A stretch of 64,000 nt of DNA, taken from assembly GCA_012274445.1 (NCBI GenBank), contig JAAROD010000054.1, positions 682,001 to 746,000 on the forward strand. The letters are read 5' to 3'. Under the pieces are notes generated by a model. It was not told where the DNA came from, did not search any database, and saw nothing but the letters and a program-made list of their open reading frames with translations. This DNA is from Sclerotiophoma versabilis (taxonomy: Eukaryota > Ascomycota > Dothideomycetes > Pleosporales > Didymellaceae). Numbering within the stretch: position 1 is the first letter of the stretch; every line of letters begins with the position of its first letter. A program made the position numbers and the translations under genes. Shown here in pieces: positions 55,782 to 64,000 of the stretch.

Positions 55782-57076
55782 TCATTGGCTGGTGTGGATG
55801 CCGGTTGCTGACCCTGTAGGGCTCGTCACCCGCTCCAGGCCGGAGTTTGGAGCTGACTCGGGCTCCTTCTCCATGGCATATCCGTCGCCTCGTTCTACCA
55901 AGCCTCTGTAGTAGTCTACCAGAACCTCTGGTTTGGGCACGATGCGCCAGTCCAGCTTGCGCAAGAACTCCAGCTCAAGAAGCGCCAGTTCCCGCACGCT
56001 CACACCGCCCACTCTTGCGTAGAGGGTGTTTGTCCAGAAGCTGTCGGAGAGGCCTTTCGCAGCCACAGTGGCGGCGGTGATGAGGAAGCGATGGACGGTC
56101 AGGCTGCTGATGGTGAATGCCGGGTAGGTGGCGCACAGCTTGTCGACGTAGAAGACCATGGCGAGCAGGATCGGCGGGGACAGGGTGGCGTGGACGATGA
56201 GTCGAAGCAGGTAGTCGCGGACGGAGATGCCTGGCGGTGCTCTGGGCAGAATGTCAGCGTGGGGCACAAAGGGCGGGGCGTGAAGCGGGCAAGGTACCTC
56301 GAGTGGAACCTGGTCAGCTGGCCGTCGCGGAGCGGATAGCCGTCGTTCAGGCGCACCAGCTCCATGAGCATGTCGGAGATGAGCAGGCCCAGGTCCTTGA
56401 CGTCGCACGTCTCGTACTTGAGCGGCATGAGCTTGACGTTGGCTTCGGGCGGGCGCAGGCGTTTGGCGGGCGAGGGAGGCACGTCCGCGGGGGCAGCTTC
56501 TGTGGGCACGATGCGCGGGGCGTCTCCCGGCGGGGGGTGGGCCAGGGGCAGGGCGCTTTGCTGCTGCGGCTGCGGCTGCGGCTGCGGCTGCGGCTGCTGC
56601 TGGGCTGTCGGCGGGGACGGGTCGACGGGCACGGCGGGCTCGGGGGGCGCTGGCGAGTGCTCGGCGGCGGCCGCGACCGCTGGGCGCAGTGTATCCACAA
56701 TGGCGGGCGGGCTGAGGGCTGGGGCAGCGGCCTGGTCGGGGGGGTGGTAGGTGGGCGGGTAGCCGGCGGGCGAGTACTGGGTGCCGGCGTCGGCGTACTC
56801 GTGCGCTCTCTTGGTGCCCTGGGGCGAGGCAGCGAACAGCGGCACGGCCTTGGGGGTCGGCGGCGTGTCGAGGCGGCGCGCGGGCTGCGAGCTCACGGCG
56901 AAGCGGGGCGAGGGGGCGCAGGACGAGGCAGAGGGCTGGCGCGAGGCATGGTACGACGAGCGGTGCGGGTGCGGGTGCGGGTGCGGGTGCGGGTGCGAGT
57001 GCGAGTGGGCGGCAGCGTGGAAGGCAGTCGAGGGCGAGGGCGGCGCGGAGAGGGTGGGCGAGGACGAGGCCAGCAT
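55782..57076 (-). CDS. Pho80-like cyclin (Pho85 CDK partner)
   Basis: Exons 57076-56298 and 56241-55782 give 412 residues. The cyclin box (about 212-370) reads DVKDLGLLISDMLMELVRLND, TRFHSRAPPGISVRDYLLRLIVHA, YVDKLCATYPAFTISSLTVHRFLITAATVAAKGLSDSFWTN, ARVGGVSVRELALLELEFLRKLDWRIV. This is the Pho80/PREG pattern; these cyclins bind a Pho85-type kinase and restrain the phosphate-starvation transcription factor. The first 200 residues are low complexity: a (PH)n run from a GGGTGC DNA repeat, proline-rich stretches and a (QP)n run from a CTGCGG repeat. Such repeats can vary in length. Splicing joins HSR with APPG within the box. Whether it controls phosphate or another Pho85 output is not readable from sequence. 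Confidence 0.88.
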
Positions 57077-58604
57077 GGCGAGGCAGCGGCAGTCAGGCCC
57101 CGGGTCCTGGTGGTGGTGGTGGTGGTGGCACGTCGCACGTCCGGCTCAGTTCCTGCGTGTGGTGAGAAGGGAGCGCCCGCAGCCGTGGCCCGATACCGTC
57201 ATGTTCATCCAGGAGAGCGCTCGACGTCGACGGAGAGGGCAGGCGTGAGGTGACGGCGACGGCGACGGTGACGGTGTCAGAGCCAGAGCCGGTGCCGGTG
57301 CGTGGAGCCTGGAGACGGGGAAAAGAGCCTCTGCCGGGCTGGTGAAAGAGCCTTGCGCTGCCGCCATCCGCGTCCGCCGTCCGCGAGCTTGGCCGGCGTG
57401 CGCCCGCACGAAGCCCGCGCCGCGAGAGCACCACGAACGTGTCTGCGCTGCCCCCTGCAATTGGGCGCCGCCAGCTCCCACCACGCTGCCTGTGCGCCGC
57501 GCTGGCCGATTGCGCGAGAACCGCAGCCCACACCGTATTTTCTGTCACCCAGGCCCTCTGCCCGCCGTCTGGACGTTCGTGCGAACCGCAGCAGCGTCAT
57601 GGGCCGGCGCTCGCTGCCACCAATAGGCGCCGCGCCCTCGTCAGCCTTGCCGGGGGCGCATTCTCAACGTGCGCGCCTGTTGGGCCTGAGCTGCATTCAG
57701 CCACTGCCCGTAGAGACAGCCCTCGCCCGATATCAGATGCTGCCGCAAACCTAAACATGAGAACACACCCCCAGCTGGGACCACGTTGCAACCACCTGCA
57801 AGCTCCGTGACCAAGCTATTCCAAAGACTGCGAGAAAAATGCCTCACCAGCCAGAGAACGCCGTAGCCGCATGCACTCCAGCGATAACTCGTCACCCTTT
57901 CCCACAAGCTATCACTACCTGTGCGCCCACCTCAACCGCACACTCTGATACCGGTACCACCCTCGTCGTACCGTGCTGTGGAATGCGCTTTCGACTGCGC
58001 AAATGGGCCGTCGAGTCTCTCCCACGTGTCTTCATGCTTCCCCTTCCTCAGATAGTGCTACAAAGTACAGCCGCCCTTGACGCCGTCAATATATCCCCAC
58101 GCAATATGCACCCCTAGCTTTGCGCCCCATGCCTGCAGCACCACAGCAAGAGGGCCGACTGGATAGTAAATGCGGCAGCTGGCTATCTACCACATCACCA
58201 CCAAGCTGCCTCCTGCGTGCCATGCATTGCGAGACCGACTCCGCTGACATCCTCTGCACCATCGAGAGACGTGATAAGCTGCGTGCGTCTTGGAAGGGTG
58301 CGACACTACCATAGTAACACACGTCAGACTAGAGGTGTACTTTTTTTATTCTTTTTTTTTTTTTTTTAATACATTAAGCATATAGTGAACGATAATCGTC
58401 TCGAATCTCCTCTTGCGGCGTGGTATCAAAATGTTCGCCGAAGCAAAGGAAAACACTACCATGCACCCAACAATCATATGTACTCGAACGAAACCCTGCT
58501 CTCTTCGTGTGAGCAACAGCTGACGACTTGCTGCTGCATTCTATTCCCCTCAAACTACGCGCTCCTCGCCATCACCGGCGACTTTTCAATCTTCTCACGT
58601 TCGA
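57077..58604. other. Intergenic
   Basis: Promoter region of the Pho80-like gene: GC-rich up to about 57700, with a CACCACCAC-type repeat near 57110-57130 on the minus strand. The rest is 3' flank of the surface-protein gene and contains a T/A tract at 58341-58370. The plus-strand frames at 57302-57810 overlap each other and have no domain. Confidence 0.5.
58341..58370. repeat. Poly-T tract
   Basis: A run of seven T, then ATTC, then 16 T, followed by AATAC. It is a simple A/T tract downstream of the surface-protein gene; it may mark a decayed poly(A) end or be a plain homopolymer. Confidence 0.7.
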
Positions 58605-59984
58605 TCAAGGACTCCGTGGAGGCTTTTGCGCATTGTCAGCCAGTTCAGCCCTGAACTCCTGCTGGCCCGGCTCCGGCGAATGCAGCTCAGCAGGCGCAGC
58701 TTGAGCTTGCGTGTGCTTGTAGTACTGCAACCTGTATCCAGTCAGCCGCTGATGCATCATTTGTTTACCTTGCTCGTCTCCTGCAACATGGCAATACATA
58801 CTGTTCCTGACTCATCCCGCTCATCTGGCTCTGCATGCTCAAATGGCCCTGGTGCATCTGCGGGCTCCCCTGCCACCCGCTCGGGTACTGCTCGCCGACA
58901 TTGTGCTGTCCGTATGGTGGTGCTGGGCTGCCGAACCTGGGCACCTGGCCGTCGTGGTATCCCATGTCCGGTCCGGGCGTCGACGTCCTGTTCACGTTTG
59001 CGCTTGCGTCTTGTCGTTTGATGACTTCTTTGAGCGACTTGGACCGCCCCACGAAGAAGAAGAGCGCGGCGCAGATGACCAGAAATGCGACAGCGCCGAC
59101 AACGATGCCTGCGATTGCGCCGCCGGAGAGGTGCGAGCCGCCTGACGAGGCCGCGGGCACGACGGTCGACGTTGGACCGTTCAGGATGGTCGACGTGGCT
59201 TCGTTGGGCACGGGGTCGCCGACGGCGAGCTGAAAGTCTGCGTTCTTTGCAGCTTGGATCTGGGAGGCGAGAGTTTGAGTCGAGTTGGGGTTTATGGCGC
59301 CGACCATGAGTTCGCCGATGCAGGAATTGGGGGCTGCGCAGTAGAAAAATATGGGAGCCGTGTCGTTAACCGTTATGTTATAGTGGGTGATCTATAATCA
59401 ATCAGATGTGACCCCATAGCTGAATTTGACATGGTCATGACTGGCGTGGAGGGGTGGATAAGTCAATGTCTTGACTACTTACGTCTGCAGTTGTCTGTAA
59501 ACTTGTCAGTCCATATACTCTTGAGAAGGTAAGCTAAACGTACGTTCACCCATTGCGTCTCTGTCCAGAAACCTTTGCCAGCATGATCTTTGTCCGCGTA
59601 ACTGTACGGGACACATGCACTGCCAAACTCGGCCTGTATAACTGAGTGATCTGGAGGATAAAACTCAAAGGTCACTGTGTCGCCGACAGAAACGTTGGTC
59701 AACTCTTGCGGTGTGAATCTAAAGCCCCCAGATCCAACCTTGACAAGATGAACCTGTGGCTCGCTGGATGCGCTTGATGCCGCCGATGATCCTGATCTTG
59801 TAGCAGAGCTCCCGATACTGATTGGGGTGGGTGCTAGGGTCGCCGAGACGAAACCATTCTGCGATGAAAGTGATGGCGATACCGTTGCCGATGTGAAGGT
59901 TGCTGTTGACTGTGCTGAGGTCGTTGAAAGGAGCTGACAAGCAGCGGCCGCCACAGCAAGCCTCACGATCCTAGAACGAACCAT
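58605..59984 (-). CDS. Membrane-anchored cupredoxin-like surface protein
   Basis: Exons 59984-59544, a 12-bp micro-exon 59494-59483, 59391-58802 and 58731-58605 give 389 residues from the ATG at 59984; the frame extends six codons further without an ATG. A signal peptide MVRSRIVRLAVAAAACQLL precedes a Ser/Thr-rich stretch. A cupredoxin-like domain follows (about 75-185): VHLVKVGSGGFRFTPQEL, VGDTVTFEFYPPDHSVIQAEFGSACVPY, FFYCAAPNSCIGELMVGAINP. Its FYC..C segment and an upstream His resemble copper-site positions, but a full ligand set was not verified. The single transmembrane helix (about 242-265, GGAIAGIVVGAVAFLVICAAL) precedes a basic RSKSLKEVIKR stop-transfer and a Gly/Gln/Pro-rich cytosolic tail. 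This is the plan of fungal extracellular serine-rich proteins with a wall-sensor-like topology. Confidence 0.82.
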
Positions 59985-61416
59985 CCTCTCCCTTGTGTGC
60001 AAGGGGCTGTGCGGCGCAGGTGTATACCAGAGTCAATTCGTCAAGTGTGCGACGGCGTAGTTTGTCGATGTAAAATCCCAACGGTGCCCCAATCTCGACC
60101 TTCTTAACGATGGTAATATTCTATGTCATCGACGGGCGTCGAAAAGGCAGGAACAGACCCATTCGCGTTGCGGCTGACCCTCAGCTTATGAACAAGCATG
60201 CTGCATACCCACCTTCAGGTTACCAGCGCAGCATGCTTCGCCCGTCCGTCAGCACCAAGTCTCCACCACTCTGCCACACAGCCTTCCCAGCTTCAGGGAT
60301 TACCGCTCGATAGCTGACCGACGAGCCTCTTAAAATTCACCTTTTTCAACCCGGCAGCCAAGAATGCACATTCAACCTATCGGTACTGCGACTTATCCGC
60401 TGCACAACGGGCGTTGGCTGAGCGTGCACGAGCTGAATGGCTTCGCTTGTTGTTGCGCTGCATCGCTGACATGGGTTGCAACATGCGACTGGCTTTGCGC
60501 ACGGGTTATTGCCGTGGCGGGGCTGTCCATCAGCACGCGTGTGCCGGTCTTTTTAAAGACGGATGGCCTTGCGGGATGTTTGCAATAGGAAGGCGGTGTT
60601 GTAGGGCTTGTAGATGTGCTGCACCCATCCCGCAGACAGGGTATTTATCTATCCCGTCCCCCCTTCCCAGATTCGGGATGTCCGGACGTCTCTGAAGGTG
60701 AAGAGGTACATATTACAGTATTAGATAGGTTTCTACCCCTAAGCACTGAAAGCTCGCTTCCTGGAACAAACCTGTCAAGTTCTTGTCATGATCAGAAACT
60801 CACACCGGTCTTTGAAATTTAGGTGGACGAGAGGGTCTACCAGCGTCTGAACAGCCTAGCCGTGCGGTTAGCATTCACGTCAAGCGAGATCGCCAGTCTT
60901 GGCTGCCCGCCTGGTGGCTTACACATCAGCGTACCCCAGTCAACAACTGAAAGATGCGAAAAGCCATCAGCTCAAACCCGGTATTTGTATACATATGCGA
61001 GCTGCATTGGCAATAGCGATCCATTTCCGTGAGCGGAAGCACGTTCTAAAAGGAGGTCTGTTAGCGAGCAACATGCATAATCAACCGTAAGATTCGGCAA
61101 AGTACATCCCGAGAGTGTGTGGCTGAACTGGCTAATAGTCTGAGTGTTTCCGCCTACAAGTAGTGAGTCCTAGCCATCGCCTGACATCGTCAGCATGCCG
61201 CCATCTTACGTGTAACCTCACTCATTCTGTTCGAGGTATTGCCAATCCAGACAACCAACAGCTCTGCCACGAAGGATGATAAGATTGCAATCATGTTCCG
61301 GTCGAATTGTACAACCCAGCTGCGCTCAGAACGTAGCAGCGTATCGAAAGACCAAACGCTGTGCCATGCAATACAGATAAAACACATCGAATAAAAAAGC
61401 TCTTTCACCGGTACTA
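59985..61416. other. Intergenic
   Basis: 5' flank of the surface-protein gene and 3' flank of the Hda1-like gene. The frames are short and without domains. No RNA gene or repeat was recognised. Confidence 0.5.
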
Positions 61417-64000
61417 TCAGAACGGTCTTCCCATCGGGCTTCTCGGGCTTCTAGGTACTGGGCTAGAGAAGACACCGACAGGTGGTAGACCTCGCAACCC
61501 ATTGGCGTGCCTCGCCTTTATAGCTTGTGTGTCAAGTCCTTGGGGAGGGCTCCGGAAACCGCCATTCAGAGCCGTCTGTTGGTCCTCGTCAGTAGGAGTC
61601 GAGTTATCCGTGTCGTCCGCGAACTCGCTCTTCTTCTCCAACAGCAAGTCCTGCACTTCTCTCCTATGGCCAACCAGCATCTCATCTAAAGAGTCCCAAT
61701 CTGACCGTTGGAGATCTCCCAGTCTCTTGCGTAGTTTCTTTGTTGTAGTGCGATTGAAGACGTAATGACTTTGCTTCACGAAGATTTTTGTGTGCTTATA
61801 GGTGTGATATCAGCAGACGTTCGGACTGTAAGCGGGATTGTCGTGAACATACGTTATAATACCACTGTCCGACGTCCTCGTCTGTAGGACGCTTGACGGA
61901 CTGTAAAGCTGAATCGGCCACGAATCCGATGATGAGCTCTATTCTGCTACTCTCGTCGGTAGTAGATTCTAGCGCAGTCAGTCAAGGGTATCAGAACATC
62001 TTAGAGCAAATCACCATTCCGGCTTAATAGGTCGACCAAGCCATGATAAGCATCGCCTATTCCAATAAAGAAGACCTGTGTCACATCACTGGGCCTACGC
62101 ATCTGTCAGTAAGAAGCCCTGTCTTGCTGTGGCTGACTGACTCGATGTAGTTGGTCCAGAGATAGTTAGCCACTTCCCGAGTCCTGTCTGACCGAGCCTT
62201 CTGATCATCTGATTTGGTGAACCCCAGATTTGACTATTCCTTCGTCAGCTTCATTTCTGGTCAAATGGAAATGATGTAGCCTACCTCTTCACTCTCTACA
62301 ACTACGATTTGAGGAACGTTCACATCAATAACCGAAAACTCATTCGTTACGGCCCAATCGATGTAGCTCTTGGTTACATCAGTCTTCGAGTTCAAGGTCA
62401 GCGGATGTACAGCGCGAGACTGTAGTGTATACTCACAAGCCATGTGTTGTGTAGCTCTCTTCGACCAGTGACTGGGTCTGGGTGATCCTGAAAGCTGGGA
62501 GGGTCATGAAAGATCACCAGAAGCGGCTTACGTTCCATAAATCCAGGCCTATAAGATTAGCCAGGCTATCATTATGTCTCGACACAATACTTACGTTGCG
62601 ATCACATTGTGCTCAAAACTCTGTGAGAGTCCTGGCTGGTGGATCTGCAAGGGTGTCATGAGATGCTCTCTGGCGAGACGCTGACTCTGCCATTCTCTGA
62701 TGACGTTGTGCAACGCATCTGTTGCAGCAAACCCTGGGTCAGTCCTGTCGAGATGTTTTGGATACAGGCACTTCCAGTATCTGGAGTGTTGACGCTTCAC
62801 TTGTTCGATAGTACGGACAGCAGTTGCCTTTGGTGCCGGCAAGTCTTCGCTCAGTCGGTCTGGAGGCTCTTGCATCAGCACTCTGGTAACGGCAAGCGCA
62901 GAACGAGCAATTGAGCGCAAATTGTAACCTCCTTCGAGGCATACCACGAGCTTGCCTTTTGCTAAGCGCGAAAGCATGTGTGTCATGTGACCATAGCAGG
63001 CTGGAGTGACGAAGCACCCACCGAGTACATCTCCTTCAGCAGCATCGAAACCAGCTGAAACGATGACTAAATCTGGATCAAACTCGCTGGCTATCGGCAT
63101 GACAACTTCTTGAAAGGCGTAAAGGTACTCGGCGTCGCCCATTCCATGTTCATCCCAAGGTATGTTAACATTCTTGCCGATTCCATCACCCTCTCCACAG
63201 TAGGTCAAATCGCCATCTTTTAGGTTGGGGTAGAAATTACCGCCACGGAAAACGTGTAAGGATATATAGAGCACATTCGGATCATTGTAAAATGCGTGCT
63301 GGATACCATTACCATGATGAACATCCCAATCGAGGATTAGAACCTTTCTGCAGGTCTGCGGATAAGCGTCTTGGCATACGCGTGTCGCAATAGGAACATT
63401 GTTGAAGATGCAGAAACCCGAAGGTTGATCACTCTCGGCGTGATGACCTGGTGGTCGGATAATAGCAATCGCGTTGCGCACAGATCCCTGCACAACAGCT
63501 TTGCACGCTTCGATTGCGCCTCCTGCTGCTAGTCTGGCACAGTCGTAAGTGGAGTGATTAAAGTAGATCGAGTCTAACCTCGCTCCATGCTCAGACAACT
63601 CCTCCACGGTCATGTCTGTAACATGAGTTAGCTACATCTAAGCTTTCAAGAAATCATGCATACTTCGTAAAGAAGAAACGAAATTATAATGCTCCTCTGT
63701 ATGAATCAACATGATTTCGTGTTTCTCGGCTGGCCGGATCCCGATTCTCCAACAAAACTCGTCATGTTCGTCAGTATCTGTGCCCTCCGGACCACGCACA
63801 AGTCCAGCCTCTCGGATCTCTTCAAATATTGAGTGGATACGGCGCGGGTCTTCGGGATGTATGTCGTCTGCAGAAGAGTCGTTCGGGAGCTCCGCGTGAA
63901 AACGCATGCGAGGATCGTAGACTAATCCAGTCTTCAATGTTGCGTATGGCAGGGCCTGTGACCTTGGTTTCGGCGGTATTCGTACTTGTGGGCTTGCACG
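61417..64000 (-). CDS. HDA1: Class II histone deacetylase, Hda1 type (5' end missing)
   Basis: Removes acetyl groups from histones H2B and H3 and represses transcription. Exons, minus strand: from beyond 64000 to 63664, 63615-62595, 62548-62437, 62383-62285, 62233-62142, 62094-62015, 61968-61853 and 61794-61417. The catalytic core is complete from KTGLVYDPRMRFHAE. It includes IIRPPGHHAE (charge-relay His pair), LDWDVHHGNG (zinc Asp and His), SAGFDAAEGD (zinc Asp) and CLEGGYNL. The Arb2 C-terminal domain follows: KPLLVIFHDPPS, WTNYIEPSDVTQVFFIGIGDAYHG, GQWYYNHTKIFVKQSHYVF. Splicing at 62141/62095, rather than the nearby 35-bp option, restores the family sequence IEPSD. The tail is Ser/Thr/Asp-rich. 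Only the very N-terminus lies outside the window. Confidence 0.94.

Noticed and set aside
56237..57253. 338-codon plus-strand frame opposite the Pho80-like gene
   Set aside because: Arg/Gly-rich reading of GC-rich repeats; the minus strand has the cyclin box and a valid intron.
57302..57810. Overlapping plus-strand frames in the Pho80-like promoter
   Set aside because: Three frames are open at once because of high GC. None has a domain.
62103..62137. 35-bp alternative intron in the Hda1-like gene
   Set aside because: Shorter than usual fungal introns, and it inserts residues that break the Arb2-domain match. The 47-bp intron 62095-62141 fits.

Overview
This is nuclear DNA of a filamentous ascomycete. 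The short introns (roughly 45-65 bp, GT..AG with CTNAC-like branch sites), the fungal P3A proton pump, the Gyp7, Mso1, GID5, Hus1, Hda1 and Pho80 homologues, and many conserved but unnamed fungal proteins point to a Dothideomycete, probably Pleosporales. That placement rests on sequence character and recalled families, not on a search. No rRNA, tRNA, CRISPR array or intact transposon was recognised.

Layout. 0-18.6 kb: a bifunctional PFK-2/FBPase-2 cut by the left edge, a DUF202 membrane protein divergent from an RNase H1, a cysteine-rich prepro-secreted protein, a Baeyer-Villiger-type flavin monooxygenase convergent with a GlcG/DUF336 protein, a degenerate stretch (10.8-14.8 kb) with a dead protein kinase, two convergent nucleotidyltransferase-like genes, and a fumarylacetoacetate hydrolase-family enzyme. 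19.0-21.9 kb: one 945-codon frame broken by six stops but no frameshift. 23.8-34.2 kb, all plus strand: Mso1-like exocytosis factor, Gyp7 Rab-GAP, an unknown 725-residue protein, the Hus1 checkpoint clamp subunit and an F-box-like protein. 37.2-40.6 kb: plasma-membrane H+-ATPase. 40.6-48.0 kb: no supportable gene. 48.0-57.1 kb, all minus strand: GID5/Vid28, an unknown 771-residue protein and a Pho80-type cyclin. 58.6-60.0 kb: a membrane-anchored cupredoxin-like surface protein. 61.4-64 kb: an Hda1 class II deacetylase cut by the right edge.

The genes are mostly independent housekeeping functions. Loose themes are carbon metabolism (PFK-2/FBPase-2 sets fructose-2,6-bisphosphate; GID degrades gluconeogenic enzymes), membrane traffic (Mso1, Gyp7), genome maintenance (RNase H1, Hus1) and nutrient or chromatin regulation (Pho80-like cyclin, Hda1). 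No biosynthetic cluster is evident. The parts most worth a second look are the six-stop frame, the NTase-like pair, the kinase relic, the inserts in the H+-ATPase and PFK-2 domains, and three very small exons (12, 13 and 20 bp).

Exon boundaries were placed by hand from splice signals and codon phase. For every complete spliced gene the exon lengths sum to a whole number of codons.
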